Positions 28,855-38,399 of a DNA stretch of 64,000 nt are shown in pieces; position 1 is the first letter of the stretch, and each line of letters begins with the position of its first letter. The position numbers and the translations under genes are program-made. Location: contig CAVZZN010000013.1 of NCBI GenBank assembly GCA_963779805.1, positions 1 through 64,000 of the forward strand, read 5' to 3'. The stretch is from CAIWHR01 sp963779805. GTDB taxonomy: Bacteria > Pseudomonadota > Gammaproteobacteria > Burkholderiales > Casimicrobiaceae. The notes under the pieces were generated by a model, which was given only the letters and a program-made list of their open reading frames with translations, had not been told where the DNA came from and did no database searches.

Positions 28855-31490
28855 ATGCCCGACGATCCCCAAGTCGAAGCCATCAAGCTGCCGCCGCACT
28901 CGCTCGAGGCGGAGCAGTCCGTGCTCGGCGGCCTGCTGCTCGACAACGAGGCGGCCGATCGCATCGGCGACATCGTCGCGCCGCGGACTTCTACAGCGAG
29001 GCGCATCGGCTCATCTTCGAGCACATCATCGCGCTCGTGGGCGACGGCAAGCCGGCCGACGTCGTCACCGTCGCGGAGACGCTGGGCTCGGTCAACAAGC
29101 TCGACTACGTCGGCGGGCTCGCGTACCTCGGCGCGCTGGTGCAGAACGTGCCCACCGCCGCGAACATCCGGCATTACGCCGCGATCGTGCGCGAGCGCTC
29201 GATCCTGCGTCAGCTCGCGGGCACGGCGGGCGAGATCGCCGACAGCGCGTACAACCCGCTCGGCCGCAGCGCCAAGGAGATCCTCGATCAGGCCGAAGCG
29301 AAGGTCCTGCACATCGCGGAGCAGGGCGCGCGCGGCCAGCAGGTGTTCACGCCCATCGGTGAGCTCCTGACCGGCGTGGTCGAGCGCATCGAGACGCTGT
29401 TCAATCGCGACGATCCTTCTGAAGTGACCGGCGTGCCCACGGGGTTCACCGATCTCGACCGGATGACGTCCGGGCTGCAGCCGGGCGATCTGGTGGTCGT
29501 GGCCGGTCGTCCGAGCATGGGCAAGACCGCGTTCGCGCTGAACATCGGCGAGCACGTCGCGCTCGCGGCGGGCTTGCCGGTCGCGGTGTTCTCGATGGAA
29601 ATGGGCGCCTCGCAGCTCGCGCTGCGCATGATCGGCTCCGTCGGCCGCCTCGATCAGCACAAGCTGCGCACGGGGCGCCTCGGCAGCGACGACTGGGAGC
29701 GGCTGTCCTCCGCGCTGGGCCGTCTCAACGAGGCACCGATCCTCATCGACGAGACGCCTGCGCTCAACGGCATCGAGGTGCGCTCGCGCTCGCGTCGACT
29801 GATGAAGCAGTACGGCAAGCTCGGCCTCGTGATCGTCGACTACCTGCAGCTCATGCAGGCCTCGTCGCAGGGCGAGAACCGTGCGACCGAGATCTCGGAG
29901 ATCTCGCGCTGCGATGAAGTCGCTGGCCAAGGAGCTCAAGGTGCCGGTGATGGCGCTGTCGCAGCTCAACCGCTCGCTCGAGCAGCGGCCCAACAAGCGG
30001 CCGGTGATGTCGGATTTGCGCGAGTGCGTCACGGGCGACACGCTCGTGTGCCTCACGGACGGCCGGCGCGTGCCGATTCGCGAGCTCGTCGGTACGACGC
30101 CCGAAGTGTGGGCGATCGATGCCGACGGAAGCGATCGTCGCGCAGCAGCGATAAGGTCTGTCGGGTCGGGCGTCAAGCCCGTGCATCGCGTCACACTCGC
30201 CAGCGGCCGGAACGTGCGTGCAACCGGCGAGCATCGCCTGTTGCGCGCGACGGATGGCGGCGGTCGGCGAGCTGGCGGCCGGGATCGGCTCGCGCATCGC
30301 GCGTCGCGTGCCGCTGCCGAGGCAGCCGCCATCGTGGCCGCGATGCCCAGCTGATCCTGCTCGGGCACCTCGTCGGCGACGGCAGCTATCTGACGCACCA
30401 GCCGCTGCGCTACACGACGGCATCGGAGGACAACAGCGCGGCGGTGCGCGGCGGCTGCGCGAAGCTCGGCAGCACGGTGACGCGCCATGCGGGGCGCGGC
30501 GAATTGGCACCAGCTGGTGATCGCGGCAACGGCAATCGCTGGCATCCCGCAGGGGGTCGGCGCATGGCTCAAGGCGCTCGGCATCTTCGGGCAGCGCTCG
30601 CACGAGAAGCGCTTGCCGCGGATGTGTTCCGCTCGGGGAACGATCAGACGGCGCTGCTGCTCCGGCATCTGTGGGCGACCGACGGCTGCATCTCGCTGCG
30701 CAAGCCCGGGAGCGAAGGGCTCGGCACGCGTCTACTTCAGCACCTGCAGCGAGGGTCTCGCCTACGACGTCGCCGCGCTGCTGCTGCGACTCGGGATCGT
30801 CGCGCGCATACACAAGGTGGTCTCACGAGACGCGCGCCACGGTGTACACGGTGGACGTCTCGGTGCGCCCGCGCAGCAGCGCTTCATTGCCAGCATCGGC
30901 GCGTTCGGGCCGCGGGTTGCGCCGGCGCGCCAGCTTCGAGCGGTATCTCGCGCGACATTGCTCCCAACACGAACGTCGACACGCTCCCGCAGGAAGTCTT
31001 CGCGCAAGTCGAAGACGGCGATGGCGAGGCGCGGCGTCAGCCAGCGCGCGATGGCGGCGCTGCGCGGCACGGCATACGGCGGTGCGGCGCACTTCCGGTT
31101 CGCGCCCAGCCGCGCGACGCTCGCGTCCTATGCCGAGCCTGCTGGAAGCGACCCGAGCTCACGCGCTGGGCCGAATCCGACCTGTACTGGGATCGCATCG
31201 TGGCCATCGAGCCGGACGGCGCGGAAGAGGTGTTCGACCTGACCGTTCCCGGTCCGCACAGCTGGCTTGCGGATGGCATCGTCAGTCACAACTCGGGCGC
31301 GATCGAACAGGACGCTGACGTGATCCTGTTCATCTATCGCGACGAGGTCTACAACCCCGACACGCAGGACAAGGGCAGCGCCGAGATCATCATCGGCAAG
31401 CAGCGCAACGGTCCCATCGGCACGATCCGCCTCACGTTCCTCGGCGAGTACACGCGCTTCGAGAACTTCGCACAGCCCGGCTCGTACTAG
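28855..31490 (+). CDS. dnaB: Replicative DNA helicase DnaB, interrupted by an intein
   Basis: Hexameric helicase of the replication fork. N-terminal domain: PHSLEAEQSVLGGLLLDNEA. RecA-like domain: Walker A AGRPSMGKTAFALN, FSMEMGASQLALRM, Walker B region LVIVDYLQLM and ALSQLNRSLEQRPNKRPVMS. After SDLRE at 30024 the sequence switches to an intein (30025-31292). The C-extein resumes with SGAIEQDADVILFIYRDEVY and ends FENFAQPGSY. The two exteins together give about 455 residues, normal for DnaB. Frame breaks lie near 28985 (apparently one missing G) and 29905 (one extra base), and several more in the intein. Splicing is essential if this is the only dnaB copy. Confidence 0.95.
30025..31292 (+). 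other. DnaB intein with splicing blocks and LAGLIDADG-type endonuclease motifs
   Basis: About 422 residues. Block A is CVTGDTLVCL with nucleophile Cys1; block B is VRATGEHRLL with the conserved His; the C-terminal blocks F/G read EEVFDLTVPGPHSWLADGIV then SHN, with Ser as the +1 extein residue. This end strongly resembles the Synechocystis DnaB intein (EEVFDLTVPGPHNF...), from family knowledge. The middle carries two dodecapeptide-like motifs, LILLGHLVGDGSYL and LLLRHLWATDGCIS, as in DOD homing endonucleases. Frame breaks near 30255, 30310, 30340, 30460-30560 and 30690-31150 are consistent with the error pattern elsewhere, but decay of the endonuclease cannot be excluded. The insertion lies between Glu and Ser of SDLRE/SGAIEQ. 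Confidence 0.93.
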
Positions 31491-31575
31491 CGCGGCAGCG
31501 CAGCACGGCGCTTGCGCCGCGAATCTCCGTGTCGAGGCGCTCCGGCGGCGCGCGCCCGGATGTATGATCGGCCGC

Positions 31576-32139
31576 ATGGCCGACGAACCGCGCTTTCCGC
31601 AGCTCACGCTCGCGCAGCTCCAAGGCGAGACTCGCGCACTCGCCGAGGAGATCATCAAGATCTCGAGCAGCGGCCTCGGCGGACCCTACAACGCCATGCT
31701 GCGCAGCCCGGTGATGGCCGACCGGCTCAAGCGCCTCCTCGATTACCTGCGCTGGGGAACGTCGCTGCCGATCCGCCTCAACGAGTTCGCGATCCTGATC
31801 CAGGCGCGGCTCTGGACCTGCCAGATCGAGTGGCACGTCCACCATCGCCTGGCCCTCAAGGCGGGATTGGCGCCGTCGATCGCCGAGGATCTGCGCAACG
31901 GTCGCCGACCAGCCGCCATGCAACCGGACGAAGCGGCCGTATACGATTTCTGCATGGAACTGTCGCGCGAGCACCGCGTGTCGGACACCACGTTCCGGAC
32001 AGCGCGCGATGTCCTCGGCGAGCAGCAGGTGGTCGACCTCATCGCGCTGAGCGGAACCTACGTGACCGTCGCGATGTTGCTCAACGCTTCGCAGGCGCCG
32101 CTTCCGGAAGGCGTGACACCACCCCTGCAGCAGCTCTGA
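31576..32139 (+). CDS. Carboxymuconolactone decarboxylase (AhpD-like) family protein
   Basis: All-helical cytoplasmic protein of about 187 residues. The family core is PIRLNEFAILIQARLWTCQI then EWHVHHRLALKAGL, with Glu-Trp-His in place of the AhpD Cys-X-X-Cys pair, so it is not a peroxidase-type member. It is of the CMD type seen next to ring-cleavage and lactone genes. An upstream in-frame ATG at 31564 would add four residues. Intact frame. It leads into the metallo-hydrolase gene 27 bp downstream and may belong to the catabolic island. Confidence 0.78.
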   Translation: MADEPRFPQLTLAQLQGETRALAEEIIKISSSGLGGPYNAMLRSPVMADRLKRLLDYLRWGTSLPIRLNEFAILIQARLWTCQIEWHVHHRLALKAGLAPSIAEDLRNGRRPAAMQPDEAAVYDFCMELSREHRVSDTTFRTARDVLGEQQVVDLIALSGTYVTVAMLLNASQAPLPEGVTPPLQQL

Positions 32140-32166
32140 TGCCGGGACGAGCACACGGGGCAGGAC

Positions 32167-33047
32167 ATGCAGACCACATTCGGCATCGGTGACATCACCA
32201 TTCATCGCATCGTCGAGCAGGAGGTCGGCGTGCGCCCGGCACTGCAGTTCCTGACCGGTGTCACGCCGGAGCTGCTCGCCGAGAACGAGGCATGGCTCGT
32301 CGCCGCGGGGGCGTACTCGCCGCAAACGGTCGAGTTCATGTTCTGCTTCCAGTCGTATGTCGTGCGCACGCCCCATCACACCGTGCTCGTCGACAGCTGC
32401 ATCGGCAACCACAAGCCGCGACCCACGCGCGGAAGCTGGCACCTCAAGAACGACGAGCCTGTACATGGACGCCCTGCACGCGGCGGGCCTTACCGTCGAC
32501 GACATCGACATCGTCATGTGCACGCACCTGCACGCCGATCACGTCGGATGGAACACCCGGCTCGAGAACGGACGCTGGGTGCCCACCTTCCCCAACGCGC
32601 GTTACCTCGTTCTCCGGCAAGGAGTATCGCCACTGGCAGCAGCAGCACGCGCAAGCGCCGATCGAGTGCATTGCCGACAGCGTGCTGCCGATCGTCGAAG
32701 CGGGGCGCGCGCAGCTCGTGGACAGCGCCTGCGCGCTGGACGACCACGTACGCCTCCTGCCCACGCCGGGACACACGCCCGATCATTTCGCGGTGTGCAT
32801 CGGTCGCGGTCGCGACGCTGCAGTCGTGTCCGGCGACCTCATGCACTCGCCATTGCAGGCGCGCTATCCGGAGCTCTGTGCACGCGTCGACTTCGACAAG
32901 GCGCAGTCGAGCGCGACGCGACGCAAGTTCCTCGAGCAATACGTCGAAACGGACACGCTGTGCTGCACCGCACACTTTCCTTCGCCCTCCGTCGGCCGCA
33001 TCGAGCGCCGGGGCGACGCATTCCGGTTCAGGCCCGTGAACGCGTAG
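32167..33047 (+). CDS. Metallo-beta-lactamase-fold hydrolase
   Basis: Cytoplasmic hydrolase of about 293 residues with zinc motif CTHLHADHVGWNTR, further ligands at TPGHTPDHF and VSGDLMHS, and a final His in CCTAHFPSPSVGR. This is the MBL layout of lactonases and esterase-like enzymes. Frame breaks near 32458 and 32610 each fit one extra base. The ribosome binding site GGGGCAGGAC precedes ATG 32167. Substrate unknown; could open a lactone or hydrolyse an ester in the neighbouring pathway. Confidence 0.82.
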
Positions 33048-33089
33048 CGCAACCGACGGCCTCGCGCGCCGACGTGGGCTCGTCACGTG

Positions 33090-33119
33090 TTGACAACCGC
33101 GGACTGCGCCGCATACGAT
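33090..33119 (+). promoter_or_regulatory. Sigma-70-like promoter ahead of the CoA-transferase operon
   Basis: TTGACA (33090-33095), an 18-bp spacer and TACGAT (33114-33119). It lies in the 194-bp gap before the first CoA-transferase gene, suggesting that the genes from 33242 onward form their own transcription unit, separate from the CMD and hydrolase genes. Confidence 0.5.
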
Positions 33120-33241
33120 CAGTTCGCACGTTGTCGGTCTAGGGTTTCATGCGCTGGGAGCGACGCCGCGTGCGCCGCATGCTCCGTGCGCACCGTCAGC
33201 TCCCGCTGTCGCCCGGCTCGCACGTTCTTCGGATTGGATAG

Positions 33242-34414
33242 ATGCCGGGTCCTCTCGCAGGTCTTCGCGTCGTCGACGTCAGCATCATGGCTGCCGGGCC
33301 GTGGGTGGGTGCACTGCTCGGCCAGCTCGGCGCGGACGTGATCAAGGTCGAGCCTCCGGCAGGAGACGGCACGCGTTGGGTCGAGCCGCTGCAGCACGGC
33401 ATGGGCACGAACTACCTGTGCCTCAATGTCAACAAGCGCGACATCGTGCTCGACTTCAAGGTTGCGGAGCAGCGGGCGCAGGCGCTCGATCTTGCCGCCA
33501 CCGCCGACGTCTTCATCCAGAATTTTCGCGGGGGCGTCATCGAGCGCCTCGGTCTGGGCTACGCGACCGTAGCCGAGCGCAACCCGCGCATCGTGTACTG
33601 CTCCGTGTCGGGCTTCGGCGAGACCGGCCCGCTCGCGCAGGAGGCCTGCGCCGACTTCATCATGCAGGCGTACTCGGGTTTCGCGCGGCTGAACGGACAA
33701 CCCGGCGACGAGCTCGAGGCGTTTCGGTTCACCGGCTTCATCGACCTGACGACCTCCATCGTGGCGCTCGGAAGGTGTTCTCGCCGCGTTGCTCGAGCGC
33801 GAAAGCACGGGAGCGGGACAGAAGGTCGAGGTCTCGATGGTGCAGTCCGCGCTCGAGATGCAGTACACGCGGGTCGCGGAAATGCTCGGGACCTCGCTCG
33901 TCCCGCAGCCGCTCGGCAGCCAGTCGCCGGGGCTGGTCGCCCGACCGCGCGTACGCCGCGCTCGACGGGCCGGTGTTCGCGACGGTGCGCACCGACGTCG
34001 AGTGGCGCGGGTTCTGTCGTGCGCTCGACCAGACGGACCTCGCGAGCGATCCGCGCTTCGCGACCAACGCGTTGCGCGTGCAACATCGGCAGGCCCTCGA
34101 CGCCGTCGTCGAGCCCGTCGTGGCCGCGCGTCCGGTGATCTGGTGGCTGCGCGCGTTCGAGCGCAACGGCGTCCCGTGTGCGCTGCCGCAGCACTTCGAG
34201 CAGTTGCGCTATCACGCGCAGGTTTGCAGCAACGGCGATGGTCGTGGAGCTCCCGACGCAGGAGTGGGGAACCGTGGTGGTCGGCGGCCTGCCGTGGCAC
34301 TTCAGCGCGACACCCGGGGAGGTGCGACGCCCGCCGGTGCCGGGAGCCGACACCGCTCGCGTGCTCGCCGAGCTCGCGCCGCGCGCGCCTGCGCCGGGAG
34401 TCCCGTCGCAATGA
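33242..34414 (+). CDS. Class III (CaiB/BaiF) CoA-transferase, catalytic-type subunit
   Basis: Transfers CoA between carboxylic acids through an aspartyl-CoA anhydride. The family start is LAGLRVVDVSIMAAGPWVGA with GADVIKVEPPAGDGTRW, and the catalytic Asp138 lies in ACADFIMQAYSGF. Frame breaks near 33776, 33940 and 34215 are each one extra base; corrected length about 390. The stop overlaps the start of a second CoA-transferase gene by ATGA. Adjacent paired genes suggest a heteromeric enzyme such as BbsEF (succinyl-CoA:benzylsuccinate CoA-transferase), where one subunit is catalytic; substrate here unknown. Confidence 0.85.
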
Positions 34415-35637
34415 GCGCCGTCGCGAATGCCGCCCCCTCGAAGGGTGAAGGGGCCGGTGCAAGCAACGCGCCGGTCCTGAGTGGTATCCGCGTCGTCGAG
34501 ATTGCGTCGGGCGTGGCCGGACCGATGGCCTGCTGTCGACTGGGCGATCTCGGTGCCGACGTCGTCAAGCTGGAGTGGGGCGCCGGTGACTGGATGCGCG
34601 GCTGTCCGCCCTTCCTGCGCGACAACGAAGGTGCAGCGTTCTTCGCGCTCAATCGCGGCAAGCGCGCCGCGTACCTGGGAGAGTCCGCCGACGCGCGGCC
34701 GGAGCTCGTACGTGCGCTGGTCGCGCGTGCCGATGTTCTCGTCACCGACGAGTCCGCCGACGGCCTCCGGCTGCTCGGCGTCGATGGCGTCGCGGACGAC
34801 GTCTGTGCCTGGCATCCGCGCCTCCTCGTGGCGCAGATCTCCGGCCTCGGCCGCGAGGGCCCGCTTGCCGGCAAGCCCGCCTCGGAGCTCACGGCCCAGG
34901 CGATGGCCGGTTACACGCGCTACGTCGGCGCCCGCGAGGCCCCTCCCGTGCGTCTCGGCGCCGACGTCGCCGGATGCGCAACGGCCATCTTCACCGTGCA
35001 GGCCATCCTCGCTGCGCTGATCGCGCGTCGCCGCACGGGTCGCGGCCAGCGGATCGACCTGTCGCTGCTGAACTCCCTGCTGTCGATGAAGACGGTGCAT
35101 CTCGCCGCGCAGGGCGATCCCGACGCCTTCGAAGGTCCGCGCGTCGGCGGAGCCTACGATCCGCCCGAGCGCGGATGGGCAACGGCGGACAAGCCGATCA
35201 CGTTCGCGTTCGGCGGCGCCGTGGGCGCGGAGGGGCGTCCGGGATGGGTCCAGTTCGTGCAGTCGGTGGGACTCTCGCGGCTGCTCGAAGACCCGCGATT
35301 CGACCGGACCGGGCGCAACACCACGGGCCTGGGGCCGCGGGCCCGCGAGCTCAAGTCCGAGTACGAATCGGAGTTCCGGAAGCGCTCCGCGGCCGACGTC
35401 GTCGCCAAGGTGCGCGAGTTCGGCGGCTTCGCGTCGGCCTACCTCACGCACGAGGAGTTGCTGCGCGAGCCGCAGGTCCGCGCGCTGAGCATCGTCGACG
35501 ATGTGGCGTGCGGCGACGGCACCATGCGGGCGCTCGCGTTTCCATTGAAGCTATCCGCGAGCAAGCCGACCGTGCGCGGACGCGCGCCCGGCCTGGGCGA
35601 GCACACGCACGAGATCGCAGCCGAGCTGGGTCTGTAA
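34411..35637 (+). CDS. Class III (CaiB/BaiF) CoA-transferase, probable non-catalytic subunit
   Basis: 408 residues, intact frame. It has the family folds LSGIRVVEIASGVAGPMACC and GADVVKLEWGAGDWM, and the C-terminal domain with RTGRGQRIDLSLLNSLLSMK. At the place of the catalytic Asp it has Glu159 (PASELTAQAMAGY aligned to ACADFIMQAYSGF in the first subunit), so it probably cannot form the usual aspartyl-CoA intermediate. Tight coupling (ATGA overlap) to the Asp-containing gene supports a heteromer with one active site type. Confidence 0.82.
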   Translation: MSAVANAAPSKGEGAGASNAPVLSGIRVVEIASGVAGPMACCRLGDLGADVVKLEWGAGDWMRGCPPFLRDNEGAAFFALNRGKRAAYLGESADARPELVRALVARADVLVTDESADGLRLLGVDGVADDVCAWHPRLLVAQISGLGREGPLAGKPASELTAQAMAGYTRYVGAREAPPVRLGADVAGCATAIFTVQAILAALIARRRTGRGQRIDLSLLNSLLSMKTVHLAAQGDPDAFEGPRVGGAYDPPERGWATADKPITFAFGGAVGAEGRPGWVQFVQSVGLSRLLEDPRFDRTGRNTTGLGPRARELKSEYESEFRKRSAADVVAKVREFGGFASAYLTHEELLREPQVRALSIVDDVACGDGTMRALAFPLKLSASKPTVRGRAPGLGEHTHEIAAELGL

Positions 35638-35749
35638 CGCTGCGGGCCGGCCCGATTGCGCACGCCGGGCCGGTGCAGGCAGACGCGTCACAAGGTGGAC
35701 GGCGCACGCGCCGGCCGCTCGATGTTGGAACAACAGGGAGTGATCGCGC

Positions 35750-36923
35750 ATGGGAAATCTTCGTGACCGGACGGCCATCGTCGGCGTCGGCAACAGCAAG
35801 TACGAACGCATCGCGCCGGAGGTGAGCCCGCTGGTGCCGCTCGTCACCGCCTTCAAGGCCGCGCTCGAGAACGCCGGCATCGAGCGCAGCCAGGTGGATG
35901 GCCTGCTCGTGAACATCGGAACTCCGTTCGGCGTCGATTACGATCAGGTCGGCGAGGCCTTCGGGCTCAACATCCACTTCTCGGACCAGACCTGGACCCA
36001 CGGCCGGCAGATGGCGACGGTGCTCGCCCACGCCGCCATGGCGGTGGACGCGGGCCTCGCGAACTACGTCGCTTGCGTGTGCTCGATCAACTGGGCGCGC
36101 GTAGGCACGGTGGGCTCGCACGGGCAATGGCAGGACGACCGCGAGATCGGCGGTGCGCACTTCGAGCACCCGCATTACGGCATGACGTCGCCCGGCGGCG
36201 CGTGGGCGATGGCGGCGCGCAGGTATTTCCATCGCTACGGCGCGACGAGCCGCGACCTCGCCGAGGTCTGCGTCTCGACGCGCAATCACGCGCTGCTGAA
36301 TCCGGCCGCCGTGATGAAGGAGCCGCTCACGGTCGAGGAGCACCAGGCGTCGCGCTACGTCTGCGAGCCGCTGCACCTGTTCGACTACTGCCTGACCGTC
36401 GGCGGCGCGTGCGTGGTCATCGTGACGAGCGCGGAGCGCGCCAAGGACGCGCCGCATCGGCCGGTCTACATCATGGGCATGCAGGGCATGTGCGCCGGTC
36501 GCGAGGAAGCCACGGGTGCGCGGCCGGGGCTCGGCATCCACCAGCAGGACCCGAACTATCCGGTGCCGCACCCCAACGACCTCGCCGTCTACCGCATGGC
36601 GGGTGTCACGCACAAGGACATCGACGCGTTCTACACGTACGATGCGATGTCGAGCATCGTCTGGATGTCGCTCGAGCGCTTCGGCTTCTGCAAGGCGGGC
36701 GAGGCGTGGCAGTTCGTGAAGGGCGGACGCATCGGCCCCGGCGGCGAGCTGCCCGTGAACACGAGCGGCGGGCTGCTCTCGGAAGTCCACGTCTCCGGCT
36801 GGAACCACGTCTGCGAGATGGTGCGGCAGCTGCGCGGCGAATGCGGTCCGCGGCAAGTGCCGCGATGCCGAGATCGTGCAGTGGGGCACGAACCGCGGCG
36901 ATTCGCTCATCCTGAGGAGGTGA
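35750..36923 (+). CDS. Thiolase-superfamily protein (SCP-x/Ltp2/BbsB-like)
   Basis: Thiolase-fold enzyme of about 390 residues, starting MGNLRDRTAIVGVGNSKYER. It belongs to the lipid-transfer/SCP-x thiolase branch: DGLLVNIGTP, YGMTSPGGAWAMAARRYFHR, RPVYIMGMQG and the signature NTSGGLLSEVHVSGWNH. One extra base near 36856 breaks the frame; corrected, it ends GTNRGDSLILRR with TGA at 36921-36923. In this branch the enzyme works with a DUF35 Zn-ribbon partner, which is the next gene; known pairs are Ltp2/DUF35 aldolases of steroid side chains and BbsB/BbsA thiolase. Reaction here is inferred as C-C cleavage of a CoA thioester. Confidence 0.85.
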
Positions 36924-36925
36924 TC
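36914..36925 (+). promoter_or_regulatory. Near-perfect Shine-Dalgarno for the DUF35 gene
   Basis: GAGGAGGTGATC is fully complementary to the usual 3' end of bacterial 16S rRNA and abuts ATG 36926, while overlapping the stop of the thiolase gene. It should give very strong translation of the Zn-ribbon partner. Confidence 0.75.
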
Positions 36926-37339
36926 ATGGAACAAACGGTGGCCAAGCCGCTGCCCAGCATCTCGGATTTCAACCGTCCCTTCTGGGAGGGCACGCGAGCG
37001 CACGAGTTCCGGTTGCAGCACTGCAATGCCTGCGGCAAGTTCTGGGCTCCCAACGGCCCGGTGTGCCCGCACTGCTTCGCACAGGATTACCGCTGGGAGA
37101 AGCTGTCCGGACGCGGCACGATCGCGTCGTGGGTGGTGTTCCACAAGCTCTACCACAAGGGGTTCGCCAAGGACCTGCCGTACAACGTGGCGTTCGTCGA
37201 GCTCGCGGAAGGGCCGCGCGTCATCTCCAACATCGTCGGGGCCAGGAACGACGAGCTTGCCATCGGCATGCCCGTGGAGGTCGTGTTCGAGGACGTCAAC
37301 GCCGAGATCACGCTGCCCAAGTTCCGGCCGGTGCGGTAG
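36926..37339 (+). CDS. DUF35 / OB-fold Zn-ribbon partner of the thiolase (BbsA-like)
   Basis: 137-residue protein with the rubredoxin-like zinc ribbon Cys33, Cys36, Cys47 and Cys50 (HCNACGKFW, GPVCPHCF), followed by an OB-fold (GTIASWVVFHKLYHKGF, NVAFVELAEGPRVISNIVG). Members bind the thiolase-like partner and help hold the acyl-CoA. Intact frame. The start lies 2 bp after the thiolase stop with an exceptionally strong ribosome binding site. Confidence 0.9.
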   Translation: MEQTVAKPLPSISDFNRPFWEGTRAHEFRLQHCNACGKFWAPNGPVCPHCFAQDYRWEKLSGRGTIASWVVFHKLYHKGFAKDLPYNVAFVELAEGPRVISNIVGARNDELAIGMPVEVVFEDVNAEITLPKFRPVR

Positions 37340-37371
37340 CCACGCCTGGCGCACAGATCGGGAGATCGTCC

Positions 37372-38362
37372 ATGAGAATGACGGTGCGCGATGCGCGTGC
37401 GCTGGCCATAGCGGCATTGAAGGGCATCAAGTTCGATGAGGAGTCTGCCGCGATCACCGCGGATCACCTGGTCGATGCCGCGCTGCGCGGTGTCACGTTC
37501 GGGAGCCTGCCGCGCGTTCTCGCCATTGCGGAAAGAATCGCCGAGACGGGGGATCATCGGAGCCTCGATCACGACCGTGCGGGAGACGCCGGTGTCCGCC
37601 CTGCTCGACGGCGGCGACCAGGTCGGCTACGTCGTGGCCCATCGCGCAACGTCGCTCGCGATCCGCAAGGCGAAGGAGCACGGCATCGCCATCGTGGGCG
37701 CGAAGAACACCTACTACACGGGCCTCTTCTCCTACTACATGGAGATGATCACGCGCGAGGGCCTGATCGGCTTCGCGGCGGGCAACGGTCCCGCCGTCAC
37801 CGCACCCGAGGGGGCCGTCGAGCCGCGCCTCGGCACCAATCCCATCTCGTTCGGCTTCCCGTCGACCGGAGATCCGGTGATCTGGGACATCGGCACCTGC
37901 GCGATCATGCACGGCGAGCTGCTGCTGCATCGCCGTCTCGGCGAGCCGCTCCCCGAAGGCGTGGCCATCGACAGCGACGGTGCGCCGACCCGCGATCCCG
38001 CTGCCGCGCTTGCGGGAGCCATCCGTGCGTGGGGCGGACATCGCGGATCCGGGCTCGCCATCGTCGTGCAGCTCCTGGGCGCGCTCTGCGACGGGCCGGT
38101 CATCACACCCGGGATGCGCGAGATGGCCTACCTCGTCGTGGTGATCGATCCGAAGCTCCTCATGCCGGACGGCGACTATCCCGAGCGGGTCGCGGAGCTC
38201 GCGACGGCGATCCGCAGCGCCCGACCGGCAGTGCCGGACCAGCCGGTGCGCATGCCTTTCGATCGTTCGGCGGCCGCGCGCCGCCGGCGCCTGGAGGAGG
38301 ACGCGGTCGAGGTCCCCGATCGCGTGCACGAGGCTCTGCTGGCACTGGCCCAGCGCGCCTAG
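37372..38362 (+). CDS. Ldh2 / malate-lactate dehydrogenase family oxidoreductase
   Basis: NAD(P)-dependent 2-hydroxyacid/2-oxoacid dehydrogenase of the Ldh_2 family (malate, ureidoglycolate, sulfolactate, diketogulonate enzymes), about 329 residues. It has AALRGVTFGSLPR, AIVGAKNTYYTGLFSYYME, RLGTNPISFGFPSTGDPVIW, DIGTCAIMHGELLLH and GGHRGSGLAIVVQLLGALCDG. One extra base near 37558 breaks the frame; the active-site His expected in this family is not in the usual place (ASITTVRE is followed by a divergent N-terminal part), so the catalytic details are uncertain. It sits 32 bp after the DUF35 gene. Confidence 0.78.
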
Positions 38363-38399
38363 CATTTCGCACATGGCCGTCGAACAACAGGAGGAGATG

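Noticed and set aside
30255..31150. Intein endonuclease region read as a separate gene inserted in dnaB
   Set aside because: Splicing blocks at both ends and conserved junctions (Cys1, His-Asn, Ser+1) show it is part of one intein rather than an independent gene.
31500..31530. CGGCGCTTGCGCCG stem after dnaB as terminator
   Set aside because: Short stem with no T-run; such stems are frequent by chance in DNA this GC-rich.
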